NCBI RefSeq assembly: GCF_007859935.1
Contig: NZ_SJPO01000002.1
Location: forward strand, 62,001-126,000
Reading direction: 5' to 3'
From: Posidoniimonas polymericola
GTDB lineage: Bacteria; Planctomycetota; Planctomycetia; Pirellulales; Lacipirellulaceae
DNA length: 64,000 bases
Numbering within the stretch: the stretch's first letter is position 1; every line of letters starts with the position of its first letter. Position numbers and translations under genes: made by a program. The notes beneath the pieces were generated by a model. That model had not been told where the DNA came from. It ran no database searches and saw only the letters and a program-made list of their open reading frames with translations. Positions 42,347 through 51,225 of this stretch are shown here, in pieces.

Positions 42347-43798
42347 CTAGCGCCTAGAGCGTCGGGATGCGCCGCCGAGCAAGCCCAGCAACGCCGCGGC
42401 GGCCGAGGGCTCGGGGACCACAGAGCCAGTGGCGGTGACCTGCATCGCGTTGATGTAGGCGAACTGCCCCTGGATCAGGGTCAGGTCGACAAACACCTGG
42501 CCGAACTCGTCCGGCTGCACATCGACCAGCACTGCGGTCTGGTCGTCGTTGCCGTCATACATGCCGTCGGCGCCGATGTTGTTGCCGGAGGTCGCCAGCT
42601 GGATCACCGACTCGTTGGCGCCATGCACTCGGTACTCGGTGATCCGTTGCTCGGAGGTGTTGCGGGAGCCGAAGAACTCGAACTCGTACAGGTAATCGGG
42701 ATTCAGTCCGGTCAGCATGAACCCGCCGCCGGTGTCGTCGTCGCCGCCCCCCTGCAGGCCGTCGGCGGTGCTGAAGAAGAAGTCACCGGTGGCGTTGTGA
42801 TCAGCAAAGTCGCCGAGCAGGTTCTCGTCGGGGTTGAGCAGGCCGCCGTGGTTAAAACCGTTCAGCTGGAAGCCCGCGGTCAGCACGAGGCCGATCTCCG
42901 TGGCGTCGCCGGACGTGGTCACCAGGCCGCCGATGTGCTCGCCCGCGTTCACCGTCAGGCCGCCGGAGGCGCGGCTGGTCCAGTTGTTCCAGTGGTTGCC
43001 GCGGGAGTCGGGGCTGGCGGTGGGGAGGCCGTTGCTGCTGTCGGTCGGGCCGAAGTCCATCAGCAGGCTCTCGCCGATCGCCAGCGAGTTCGGGTTGACC
43101 GCCAGCGGCTTGTCGGGCGCGAAGGCGGCCTCGATTTGGGGGCGGATGATCGTGGTCCAAAAGTCGTAGCCGTCGCGGTTGAGGTGGATGCTGTCGACGA
43201 ACTTCGACGTGAAGCCGGCGCCGCCGTAGGGGTTGAGCGTTTCGAACGCGGCGGGCAGGTCGATGTAGTGCAGCCGCGAATCGCCGGCCGCGGCCGCCGC
43301 AATCGTGCTGTTGGCGATGTCTTCCTGCGGGCGGTTGCCCTGGCGGCCCGGCGTGGGCATCACGCCGAGGTAGAAGATGTGCGTGTTGGGCAGCGAGTTG
43401 TGCACCGCCGACACGAAGTTCTGGTAGTCGGCCGCCACCTCGGCGCCATTACTGCCGGAGGCGAGGTCGTTGGTGCCGGCCCACACCACGACGCCGCGCG
43501 GGGAGTAGTCGAGCACGAGGTCGTTGACCTGGGCCACCACATCGTCGAACAGGGCGCCGCCGATGCCGCGCTGGACAACGTTGTAGTCGGCGAAGTCGTG
43601 GGTGAGCTGCTCCCAGCGGCGGATGCTGGAGCTGCCGACAAAAACCAACCCGTTGTCTGAAACGGGATCGAGCGCGTCCTGGGCGTTCCAGCGGGCGATC
43701 TCGGCGTTGTACTGCGCGGCCGCCGGGGAGAGGCAGGCGCCGAGCACGAGGAGCGAAAAACAGGCGGCGCAGCCGCGCGCCGCGGAGGTGACGGACAT
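42347..43798 (-). CDS. SGNH/GDSL-type hydrolase with PEP-CTERM signal
   Basis: I chose the ATG at 43798 (483 residues) for its GAGG site 5 nt upstream; a TTG at 43813 is possible. After a signal peptide (CFSLLVLGACLSPAAAQ) comes an SGNH domain: block I GLVFVGSSSIRRW, the Gly block VVQRGIGGALFDDVV, the Asn block VVVWAGTNDLASG and the Asp-His block DSIHLNRDGYDFW. Such enzymes deacetylate or de-esterify carbohydrates. The second half (~245-455) is a beta-rich domain shared with the neighbouring protein at 43899. The C-terminus VPEPSAAAALLGLLGGASRRSRR is PEP-CTERM. It should be sorted to the cell surface. Confidence 0.88.
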   Translation of the reverse strand: MSVTSAARGCAACFSLLVLGACLSPAAAQYNAEIARWNAQDALDPVSDNGLVFVGSSSIRRWEQLTHDFADYNVVQRGIGGALFDDVVAQVNDLVLDYSPRGVVVWAGTNDLASGSNGAEVAADYQNFVSAVHNSLPNTHIFYLGVMPTPGRQGNRPQEDIANSTIAAAAAGDSRLHYIDLPAAFETLNPYGGAGFTSKFVDSIHLNRDGYDFWTTIIRPQIEAAFAPDKPLAVNPNSLAIGESLLMDFGPTDSSNGLPTASPDSRGNHWNNWTSRASGGLTVNAGEHIGGLVTTSGDATEIGLVLTAGFQLNGFNHGGLLNPDENLLGDFADHNATGDFFFSTADGLQGGGDDDTGGGFMLTGLNPDYLYEFEFFGSRNTSEQRITEYRVHGANESVIQLATSGNNIGADGMYDGNDDQTAVLVDVQPDEFGQVFVDLTLIQGQFAYINAMQVTATGSVVPEPSAAAALLGLLGGASRRSRR

Positions 43799-43898
43799 GA
43801 GACCCTCGAGCAAGAAAGAGGGCCGCCGGCGGCGGTCCGATCGGGACGCGCCGCCAGTGGCGTGAGAAAAACCAGCTGCAATCCGGACGCGGCGCCGA

Positions 43899-44702
43899 CT
43901 AGCGGCGACGACGGATCCGGGCGGCGAGCACGCCGCCGAGCGAGAGCAGCATCGCCGAGGTCGGCTCGGGGACCGAGTGCTCGGTGATGCCGAGGATGCC
44001 GACGTACGAGAAGCCGCCCTCGTTGGTGAGCATGTCGATCATGATCGAATTGCCGCCGCCGGGAACGAGGCCCAGCAGCGACACGGTGTCGTCGTCGTTG
44101 CCATTGGGGTGGGCCGCAGAACCGGCGCCGCCGCCCGAGGTCTGCAGGATCGCCGAGAGCACGCTGCCGTTGGCGTCCGTCGCTCGGTACTGGGTGCGAC
44201 GGGCGCCGCCAGTGTCGCGGGTGGCGAAGAACTCGAGGTCGTAGGTCGACGTGGGGTTCAGGCCGGTAAGGCTGAAGCTGGCCGAAGACTGGGTGGTGAA
44301 GAAGTAGTCGCGGGTGGCGGTCTCGATGGCGAAGTCGCCAAGAAGCCCAGAGTCGGGGCCGAGCAGGCCGCCGTTCTGGGCGCCGTTGGCTTCCCACTCG
44401 TTGTTGCCGGTAGAGTCGAGCAGCTGGATGCCGATGGTGCTCGCGTTGTTGGCGTCGTCGACCAGGCCGCTGAGCAGCGCGTCGTCGGGCACGTCGAGGC
44501 TGCCGGTGTTCGAGTTGTAGGCCTCTTTGTCGAAGTTGTTCCAGTAGTAGCCATTCACATCGGGGCTCGGCGTGATGGCGCCCTGGCCTCCGCCGGTAGC
44601 GACGTCATTGCGACCGAAGTCGACGAGGTAGCGGGCGGCGTTCGCGGGCAGGACCGGCGCGGCGAGTGCCAGCATGAGCAGCGCAGTTGTGGTAGTTTTC
44701 AT
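43899..44702 (-). CDS. PEP-CTERM protein, paralogue of the SGNH hydrolase's C-terminal domain
   Basis: The protein has 267 residues. After a signal peptide (ALLMLALAAPVLPANA) a single domain spans nearly the whole length. It shares order and motifs with the neighbouring hydrolase's second half: YLVDFG / LLMDFG, YYWNNF / NHWNNW, GGLLGPDSGLLGDFA / GGLLNPDENLLGDFA and LTGLNPTSTYDLEFFATRDT / LTGLNPDYLYEFEFFGSRNT. The tail VPEPTSAMLLSLGGVLAARIRRRR is PEP-CTERM. The domain alone has no catalytic motif and may bind carbohydrate. The gene is 100 bp upstream of the hydrolase on the same strand, so they may be coexpressed. Confidence 0.85.
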   Translation of the reverse strand: MKTTTTALLMLALAAPVLPANAARYLVDFGRNDVATGGGQGAITPSPDVNGYYWNNFDKEAYNSNTGSLDVPDDALLSGLVDDANNASTIGIQLLDSTGNNEWEANGAQNGGLLGPDSGLLGDFAIETATRDYFFTTQSSASFSLTGLNPTSTYDLEFFATRDTGGARRTQYRATDANGSVLSAILQTSGGGAGSAAHPNGNDDDTVSLLGLVPGGGNSIMIDMLTNEGGFSYVGILGITEHSVPEPTSAMLLSLGGVLAARIRRRR

Positions 44703-44883
44703 TAGTTCAGGATCCTAGATGCTACGAGGCGAAGGAGACCCCCCGCGCGGACGCGGGGACAGAAAAAGAGAATGCGGAAGCGTTATCAGTTGTTGGAAAT
44801 CCGTGAGAACCGGCTAGAGAAGCAACGCAAATCGCCGTGATTCACAGCAGTTGAAAGCAGCAGTAAGAAAAGAATGGGGTCGA

Positions 44884-44952
44884 AATTGCATGCCAGGTAT
44901 TAGCAATTGTATGCAATGATCGCGTGCAATTGCAAGCATTATGTATACAATG
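44884..44952 (+). promoter_or_regulatory. AT-rich promoter and probable GntR operator cluster
   Basis: Several TTGCAT/ATGCAA-type palindromes crowd here: ATTGTATGCAAT at 44906-44917, TGCAATTGCA at 44925-44934 and TGTATACA at 44942-44949. TNGTNNACNA-type palindromes are typical operators of the FCD branch of GntR regulators, and the regulator gene begins 48 nt on, so autoregulation of the malonate operon is the likely meaning. Confidence 0.65.
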
Positions 44953-44999
44953 TCGTCAGGGACCTCTTTCTGACGGACTTTTCACGGAATTGCCAATCA

Positions 45000-45704
45000 A
45001 TGAATGACGCCCCAGCACGCAGCTCTCGACAAATCAGCGATGCTATCGAGGACGACATCGTCACCGGAAAGCTGGCGCCGGGAGCCAAGCTGGACGAGGC
45101 GGGCCTGAGCCAGCGATTCGAGATTTCTCGCACCCCAGTCCGTGAGGCCCTCCGCTTCCTCTCCGAGCGGGGCATGGTCCGGCTGATCCGCAACCGGGGC
45201 GCGTTCGTCGCGGAGATGACCGTGCCCGAGCTCGTCGAAATGTTCGAGGTGATGGCCGAACTCGAGGGGATGTCCGCCCGGCTGTGTGCTCGGCGGCTCA
45301 CCCCGCAGCTTGCCAAGGAACTGCAGGCCGCCCACCAAGCCTGCGGCGACGCCAGCCAGCAGCAGGAGGAGGCCGACGACTACTACTACTGCAACGAGGC
45401 CTTCCACGACGTGATCTACCGCGGCTGCCAGAACACATTCCTGGTGGAGCAGGCGCGGCTCCTCCGCCGTCGGCTGCAGGCGTACCGGCGGATGCAGCTG
45501 CGTTTCCCGCGCCGCATCAACGACTCGGTGGGCGAGCATCAGGAAATCGTCGACGCCATCCTGGCCGGCGACGGCGGTCGGGCCGAGCGGCACGCCAAGA
45601 ACCATGTGCTGATCCAGGGCGAACGCTTCGCCGACTTTGTGGCCATGATCGGCGCCGAAGCCCACGCCAACCGCACCGCGGGCCGCCCCGCAAGCCGCCC
45701 CTAG
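45000..45704 (+). CDS. GntR-family (FCD) transcriptional regulator of the malonate operon
   Basis: The protein has 234 residues from the ATG at 45000. The N-terminal winged helix is clear (IEDDIVTGKLAPGAKLDEAG, FEISRTPVREALRFLSERGM, IRNRGAFVAEM). The C-terminal ~140 residues are an FCD ligand domain (MFEVMAELEGMSARLCARR, NEAFHDVIYRGCQN, VGEHQEIVDAILAGDGGRAERHAKNHVL) with the His/Asp metal-site pattern. It is 15 bp upstream of madL and reads the same way. MatR of Rhizobium, the known malonate regulator, is also of the GntR family, so malonate or a derivative is the likely effector. Confidence 0.9.
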   Translation: MNDAPARSSRQISDAIEDDIVTGKLAPGAKLDEAGLSQRFEISRTPVREALRFLSERGMVRLIRNRGAFVAEMTVPELVEMFEVMAELEGMSARLCARRLTPQLAKELQAAHQACGDASQQQEEADDYYYCNEAFHDVIYRGCQNTFLVEQARLLRRRLQAYRRMQLRFPRRINDSVGEHQEIVDAILAGDGGRAERHAKNHVLIQGERFADFVAMIGAEAHANRTAGRPASRP

Positions 45705-45719
45705 GGCCCGCCGAAGACC

Positions 45720-46127
45720 ATGGCCATCTACGGTACCGCGCTGCTGTCGTTCTGCCTGATCTGCGGGCTGGTCGTTGGCAAGCTGATTGGTTTGGCGATC
45801 GGCGTCGACGCCAACGTCGGGGGCGTCGGTTTTGCCATGCTGCTGCTGATCGTGTTGTCGGACCGGCTGCGGGCCGCCGGGGTGCTGGCCGAGCCGACGC
45901 AGCGTGGGGTGTTGTACTGGAGCGCGATCTACATTCCCATCGTCGTGGCGATGGCCGCCACCCAGAACGTCTACGCGGCGATTAGCAGCGGAGCGGTCGC
46001 GATTGTAGCCGGCGCGGGCGCCGTGGTCATCGGCCTGGCGATGCTCCCGCTGGTCGCCCTGCTCGGTCGATCGGACAGCGACGAGTCCTGGCCGGCCGGT
46101 CCGACCCCGCCGGGGGACCCGCGGTGA
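45720..46127 (+). CDS. madL: Malonate transporter subunit MadL
   Basis: The protein has 135 residues with four membrane segments (LLSFCLICGLVVGKLIGLAIG, FAMLLLIVLSDRL, WSAIYIPIVVAMAATQNVYA, VIGLAMLPLVALLG). The sequence and its pairing with the larger MadM match the two-subunit sodium-dependent malonate:H/Na importer MadLM first described in Malonomonas rubra. Its stop overlaps the madM GTG start by 4 nt (GTGA), ensuring coupled synthesis. Located in the cytoplasmic membrane. Confidence 0.93.
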   Translation: MAIYGTALLSFCLICGLVVGKLIGLAIGVDANVGGVGFAMLLLIVLSDRLRAAGVLAEPTQRGVLYWSAIYIPIVVAMAATQNVYAAISSGAVAIVAGAGAVVIGLAMLPLVALLGRSDSDESWPAGPTPPGDPR

Positions 46128-46900
46128 ACGCCATCTGGCCATCCATCGAAGCGGTGCTCACCAAGTACTCGCTCGTCACTGCCTTCACGCTCGTCGGGGC
46201 GGTGGTGTGGGTGGCCTACGCGATCGCGGGTCGGCTCGCCGGCGGTCGCCTGCACGGCTCGGCGATCGCGATCCTGATGGGGCTCGCGGCGGCGTACGTG
46301 GCGGGCTCGTTCACCGGGGGAGCCAAAGGGGTCGCCGACATCGGCTGGCTGGCGGGCGTGGGGCTGATGGGGGGCGCCATGCTCCGCGACCTGGCGATCG
46401 TCGCCACGGCGTACGGCGTGCGGCTCGAAGAGTTCATCAAGACCGGCCTCAGCGGTGTGGTAAGCCTGCTGCTGGGGGTGTTCTCGGCGTTCTTATTTGG
46501 CGCCACGGTGGCCTACGCGTTCGGTTTCCGCGACCCCGTCGCGCTGGTCACGATCGGCGGGGGAGCCGCCACCTACATCGTCGGACCAGTCACCGGCACG
46601 GCGCTAGGGGCCTCGAGCGACATCATCGCTCTGAGCGTCGGCGCCGGCCTGGTGAAGTCGGTGCTGGTGATGACGCTGACCCCCTTGGCAGCGCGCTGGA
46701 TCGGTCTCGACAACCCGCGGGCTGCGATGATCTACGGCGGCCTGCTCGGCACCACGAGCGGCGTGGCGGGGGGGCTCGCCGCCACCGACGAGCGGCTCGT
46801 CCCCTACGGTGCGATGACCGCAACCTTCTACACCGGTTTGGGCTGCTTGCTGGGGCCCTCGGTAGCGTATATTGCAGTCCGCGCTGTTGTTGGATCGTGA
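46124..46900 (+). CDS. madM: Malonate transporter subunit MadM
   Basis: The protein has 258 residues from a GTG start that overlaps madL. About eight hydrophobic spans alternate with Gly-rich motifs such as GLAAAYVAGSFTGGAKGVAD, GVGLMGGAMLRDLAIVATAYG, TIGGGAATYIVGPVTGTALG and YGGLLGTTSGVAGGLAATDE. This is the large subunit of the MadLM malonate carrier. In this operon it supplies malonate to the malonyl-CoA synthetase encoded next. Confidence 0.94.
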   Translation: MNAIWPSIEAVLTKYSLVTAFTLVGAVVWVAYAIAGRLAGGRLHGSAIAILMGLAAAYVAGSFTGGAKGVADIGWLAGVGLMGGAMLRDLAIVATAYGVRLEEFIKTGLSGVVSLLLGVFSAFLFGATVAYAFGFRDPVALVTIGGGAATYIVGPVTGTALGASSDIIALSVGAGLVKSVLVMTLTPLAARWIGLDNPRAAMIYGGLLGTTSGVAGGLAATDERLVPYGAMTATFYTGLGCLLGPSVAYIAVRAVVGS

Positions 46901-48422
46901 GTCAACGTTGGAGGTTCCCCTGAGTCCGCTGCTGCCTATTATCGCTCGTGCGTCGACACACGCGGGGCGAACCGCCGTTTCTTGTGCCGCCCAGAACACG
47001 ACCTACCAGCAACTGCTCGACCAATCCGAGGGGCTGGCGTTGCGGCTGCTCGACGGCCGTGACGACCTCGGGGAGGCGCGGGTTGCGTTCCTGGTTCCTC
47101 CCGGCGCCGGCTATGTTGCCTCACTGTGGGCGATCTGGCGGGCCGGCGGCGTCGCGGCGCCGTTGAGTCTGTCCGCCACCAAGCACGAGCTCGAGTACAC
47201 ACTGACCGACGCGGGCGTCGAGGCGGTCGTGGTTGCGGACGACCTCGCCGAACGCGTGGCGCCGCTGTGCGAGCGGTTGGGGTTGCGGCGCCTGTCGCCC
47301 GCCGCCGCCGAGTCCGCAATCGTCGGGCCGGCCGCGACGCTCCCAACGGTGGCGACCGACCGCCGGGCGATGATCCTCTACACCAGCGGCACCACCAGCA
47401 GGCCAAAGGGGGTGATCACCACGCACGCGTGCATCCAGGCCCAGGTCGAGTCGCTCATCCAGGCCTGGAGGTGGAGCGCCGACGACCGCATCCCGCTGTT
47501 CCTCCCGCTGCACCACATCCACGGCATCATCAATATCCTGTCGTGCGCCCTGTGGGCGGGCGCCCAGGTCGAGGCCTTCGCGTGGTTCATCCGCGAAGCC
47601 GTGCTGCAGCGGGTTGCGGGCGGAGCCTACACGCTGTTCATGGCGGTGCCGACCATCTATGTCAAGCTGATCGACTGGCTCGAGAACGCGCCCGCCGACC
47701 AGCGCGACGCCGTGCTGGGCGGCTTCGCGGGCATGCGGCTAATGGTCTCTGGCTCGGCCGCGCTGCCCAGCAGCGTGCACGCCCAGTGGGCCGAGCTCAC
47801 CGGCCAGCCGCTGCTGGAACGCTACGGCATGACCGAGATCGGCATGGCGCTGTCCAACCCGTACGATGGCGAACGCCGTCCCGGCGCGGTCGGTCGGCCG
47901 CTGCCCGGCGTCGAGGTCCGGCTGCAGGACGAGTCCAACGTGGTGGTGGCCCAGGAAGGCAGCCCGGGCGAGATCCACGTGCGGGGGCCGAACGTGTTCC
48001 GCGAGTACTGGAACCGCCCCGAGGCGACCGCCGCCGCGTTTGTGGACGGCTGGTTCCGCACCGGGGACATCGCGGTGGTCGAGGACGGCTACTACCGGAT
48101 TATGGGACGCAGCAGCGTCGACATCATCAAGAGCGGCGGCTACAAGCTTTCGGCACTCGAGATCGAGGCCTGCCTGCTGAACCACCCCGCCATCGCCGAG
48201 TGCGCCGTCGTCGGCGTGCCGGACGACAAGTGGGGCGAGCGCGTCGCCGCCGCGGTGGTGCTGGTCGACGGCGCGGAGCTCTCGCTCGATTCGCTCCGCG
48301 AGTGGAGCGAACAGCGGATTTCTTCGTACAAGGTCCCGCGGCTGCTGCGTGGCGTCGACAGCCTCCCCCGCAACGCGATGGGCAAAGTCAAGAAGCCGGC
48401 AGTCGTGAAGCTGTTTGGCTAG
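46872..48422 (+). CDS. matB: Malonyl-CoA synthetase (MatB-like acyl-CoA ligase)
   Basis: An ANL-family adenylating enzyme of about 500-516 residues. The P-loop is LYTSGTTSRPKG at ~169-180, the A5 block LERYGMTEIGMALSNPYDGE, the A8 hinge region GWFRTGDIAVVEDGYYRIMGR and the A10 lysine in NAMGKVKKPAV. LFLPLHHIHGIINILSCALW and the SNPYDGERRPGAVG stretch resemble MatB malonyl-CoA synthetases. It makes malonyl-CoA from malonate, CoA and ATP. The start is uncertain: TTG at 46872 or 46908 are in frame, but the best ribosome site (TTGGAGG, 46908-46914) points to a CTG at 46920. No malonyl-CoA decarboxylase is present. Confidence 0.9.
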   Translation: MQSALLLDRESTLEVPLSPLLPIIARASTHAGRTAVSCAAQNTTYQQLLDQSEGLALRLLDGRDDLGEARVAFLVPPGAGYVASLWAIWRAGGVAAPLSLSATKHELEYTLTDAGVEAVVVADDLAERVAPLCERLGLRRLSPAAAESAIVGPAATLPTVATDRRAMILYTSGTTSRPKGVITTHACIQAQVESLIQAWRWSADDRIPLFLPLHHIHGIINILSCALWAGAQVEAFAWFIREAVLQRVAGGAYTLFMAVPTIYVKLIDWLENAPADQRDAVLGGFAGMRLMVSGSAALPSSVHAQWAELTGQPLLERYGMTEIGMALSNPYDGERRPGAVGRPLPGVEVRLQDESNVVVAQEGSPGEIHVRGPNVFREYWNRPEATAAAFVDGWFRTGDIAVVEDGYYRIMGRSSVDIIKSGGYKLSALEIEACLLNHPAIAECAVVGVPDDKWGERVAAAVVLVDGAELSLDSLREWSEQRISSYKVPRLLRGVDSLPRNAMGKVKKPAVVKLFG

Positions 48423-48462
48423 CGGCTGAACCGCTTGCTCGCCATCCACAGCGGCGCCGTGT

Positions 48463-49947
48463 CTAACGCCCGACGCCGGCGGCTTGGTCCGACGTGTTGG
48501 AGGCACCTGGATCAAGCACAGGCCGCGGCGTCGGCATCTGCGCGTTGACCTGCCGCTTCCACGCCTCGAGATCGTCGAACAGTTCCGCCGCACGCTCGGG
48601 ACGCGCGGCGGCCAGGTCGTGCTGCTCGTGCGGGTCGGCTGCCAGGTCGAACAGCAGCCGCCGGTCGTCCTCGTGCATGTGGATCAGCTTCCAGTCGCCG
48701 CGTCGCACGGCGCTGTAGGGCGTCGTGCGGTGGTAGTGCGGGTAGTGCCAGTACAGCGCCTCGCGGTCGATGCCGCCGTTGCCGGTTAGCACCGGCGACA
48801 AGTCGACGCCGTCGGCGTGCTGATCGGGCCGCAGCGGCAACCCGGCCAGCGACAGCAGCGTCGGGTAGAAGTCCATGCCGATGATCGGCGTCGACGACTT
48901 GGAGCCGGCGCCGATGCGGCCGGGCCATACGACGCAGGCCGGCTCGCGGACGCCCCCCTCGAACTCGGTCCCCTTGCGGCCGCGGAGGCCGCCGCACGCG
49001 TCGTGGCGGTCGCCGCCGTTGTCGCCGGTGAACACGATGATCGTGTCGTCCGCCAAGCCGACCTCGTCGAGCTTGGCGACGATCCGGCCGATGCTCTGGT
49101 CGAGGCTGCGGTGCATCGCCGCGTAGTTGGCCAGCGTCCTCAGCTCGTTCTCGGTCGGCGGGTTGTCGCGGTCGGCGAGCACCCTGCGGTAGTGCTCGAC
49201 ATCGGCCGGCTTGCCCATCAGCGGCGTGTGCACCGTGTAGTAGGACAGGTACAGCAGGAACGGTTTCGCGTTCTCCCCTTGCTCTGCTGTGTCGAGCAGC
49301 TTGAGCGCCTCGTCGGTCAGCCGGTCGGTCAGGTACTCGCCCTCTTCGCCCGAGCGGATGCCCGGCATGTCGAACGGGTAGAAGTACCGCCCGCGGCCCT
49401 TCGGCTGGCCCCACTCGCGGCCGGCGATGTTGACGTCGAACCCGTGCGCCTGGGGCGTGTGCTTCGCCTGCTCGAGACGCGTCCGCTGGTCGGACCACTC
49501 GTCGTAGATCGGCATCAGGTGCCACTTGCCGAGAAACCACGTGCGGTAGCCGTGGTCGCCCAGCGCCTCGGGCAGGGTCACCAGGCCCGGGTCGATCTCC
49601 CGCGACCAGTCCGGCACGGCCAGCGGCGCCTCGGGGCGCCCGTGGCCCGGGATCCAGTCGGTCAGGTGGAGCCGCGCCGGGTAGCGGCCGGTGAGGATCG
49701 CCGCCCGACTCGGCGAGCAGACCGTGCACGCCGCGTAGGCGTTGTCGAACCGCATCCCGCGGGCGGCGAGCGCGTCGAAGTTGGGCGTGTCGTGCAGCTC
49801 GGCGCCGTACGAACTGAGCGCCCCCCAGCCGAGGTCGTCGACCAGCAGGAACAAAATGTTGGGCGGTCGGTCACTGCTAGCCGCGGTAGCAGGAGAGGCA
49901 AGCAACAGCAACGCGGCGGATGCCGGCAAGACTTGGAAGAGGTTCAT
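48463..49947 (-). CDS. Secreted sulfatase
   Basis: The protein has 494 residues from the ATG at 49947, which gives a good signal peptide (FQVLPASAALLLLASPATAA). The N-terminal metal site is NILFLLVDDLGWG. The formylglycine motif CSPSRAAILTGR starts at Cys77 (C-x-P-x-R type), so maturation by formylglycine-generating enzyme is expected. Further sulfatase blocks are WFLGKWHL, FTGDNGGD and GKG-like REPACVVWPG. It hydrolyses sulfate esters of glycans such as algal polysaccharides outside the cytoplasm. It lies alone next to the malonate operon. Confidence 0.93.
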   Translation of the reverse strand: MNLFQVLPASAALLLLASPATAASSDRPPNILFLLVDDLGWGALSSYGAELHDTPNFDALAARGMRFDNAYAACTVCSPSRAAILTGRYPARLHLTDWIPGHGRPEAPLAVPDWSREIDPGLVTLPEALGDHGYRTWFLGKWHLMPIYDEWSDQRTRLEQAKHTPQAHGFDVNIAGREWGQPKGRGRYFYPFDMPGIRSGEEGEYLTDRLTDEALKLLDTAEQGENAKPFLLYLSYYTVHTPLMGKPADVEHYRRVLADRDNPPTENELRTLANYAAMHRSLDQSIGRIVAKLDEVGLADDTIIVFTGDNGGDRHDACGGLRGRKGTEFEGGVREPACVVWPGRIGAGSKSSTPIIGMDFYPTLLSLAGLPLRPDQHADGVDLSPVLTGNGGIDREALYWHYPHYHRTTPYSAVRRGDWKLIHMHEDDRRLLFDLAADPHEQHDLAAARPERAAELFDDLEAWKRQVNAQMPTPRPVLDPGASNTSDQAAGVGR

Positions 49948-50232
49948 GCCCGCTATGGTCGCAGAGCGGGGCGCGGGACGCAAATCGGGCGGCTACACCC
50001 TCTGCCAACGCCGGCGCCGCCCTGTTGCCAGAAACCGCTAGGCACAATCGATTTGGCGGATTCTGCTCGCCGCGGATTCAAGGGCTATTGTAAACGCGTC
50101 GCGAACTGATCTACTGCGCTGCGCCAAGAGCTCTTCCATTCAGGTCGATGCACCCCTCCTACCAATCAGGCGATTCTTGGCGCCGGAGATGGGGGGCGGC
50201 AAAGGGTTCCTTTTCTACAAGGGGTCTGTCTC

Positions 50233-51225
50233 GTGAAAACGACATCGGTGGGTTTTGTGTGCGCGTGCGCGGTCTTGTCTTTCGTCTCCCCGGCCCGCGC
50301 CTACCTTGGGAGCTTCTCGCCGTCCGACGGCTACGACGTGCAGTCCGGACTCGTCTACGGCGACGTCAGCTACTACGACGCCGGCCAGTACGGCGCCAAC
50401 GCCGGCGGCGGCGCGGGGCCGAATCAGATCGCGGCCGATTCGGGGCTGTGGTCGGTAGCGAGCCCCGTGGGCGGCTACTTCAGCACCCTCGCCGACCGCG
50501 CGAACTACACCGCGGCGACGCCCCCCTACCCGGTCACCGGCGCGAACGCCCTGGCGGCCTACGTGGTCGGCAACCACTCGCCCGGCCGGACCGACTCCAG
50601 CAGCCTCGCCATCCGCAACGACACGCCGCTCGGCGTCACCGGCCCGCTCGTCTACAACTACGACCTCGACGCGTTCGACTTCAACGGCGTCACGCCTTCG
50701 ACCATCAACGGCGGCGTGGTGCAGATGGGCCTGTACTTCTGCCCGAACCCGGGCGACACGCCGCAGCCCGGCACGGCGCCGCGGGAGAAGTTCACGATGT
50801 CGCTGGTCGACGGCGGCGGCAACATCGGCCTGGAGTGGGGCTACGGCCGCGACAACTCGGTCACCTGGCGTGATGGTCCCACGAGCGCCTGGAACATCAC
50901 CTCGTTTATCGCCGACCAGACCAACTGGGACGGCGTGCAGTTCGACCTCGACCTGACCGCCGACACGTTCTCGATGGACTACTACGACGTCTCGGCCAAC
51001 ACGTGGACCAACCTGGTCCCAGCCGGCACGGCGATGGGCCAGCCCATGGGCGACTTCACGCACATCCGCTGGCAGCTAGAGGACGGCCTGTCCGCGGGCG
51101 TAGGGGGCAAGAACTTCTTCGACGACTTCAGCTTCACGACCCCGGTCCCCGAACCGGCGGGCGCCGTGCTGTGTGTATTCGGCGGGGCGATGGTCGGCGC
51201 CACGCGGCGCCGCACCAAGGATTAG
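50233..51225 (+). CDS. PEP-CTERM sorted protein
   Basis: The protein has 330 residues from a GTG with AAGGGG about 9 nt upstream. The signal peptide is GFVCACAVLSFVSPARA. A beta-rich middle (YNYDLDAFDFNGVTPSTING, FTMSLVDGGGNIGLEWGYGR, NFFDDFSF) looks like a lectin/LamG-type sandwich, but no family can be named. The C-terminus VPEPAGAVLCVFGGAMVGATRRRTKD is a PEP-CTERM signal. It should be exported and processed by an exosortase. The gene is flanked by divergent and convergent genes. Confidence 0.8.
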   Translation: MKTTSVGFVCACAVLSFVSPARAYLGSFSPSDGYDVQSGLVYGDVSYYDAGQYGANAGGGAGPNQIAADSGLWSVASPVGGYFSTLADRANYTAATPPYPVTGANALAAYVVGNHSPGRTDSSSLAIRNDTPLGVTGPLVYNYDLDAFDFNGVTPSTINGGVVQMGLYFCPNPGDTPQPGTAPREKFTMSLVDGGGNIGLEWGYGRDNSVTWRDGPTSAWNITSFIADQTNWDGVQFDLDLTADTFSMDYYDVSANTWTNLVPAGTAMGQPMGDFTHIRWQLEDGLSAGVGGKNFFDDFSFTTPVPEPAGAVLCVFGGAMVGATRRRTKD

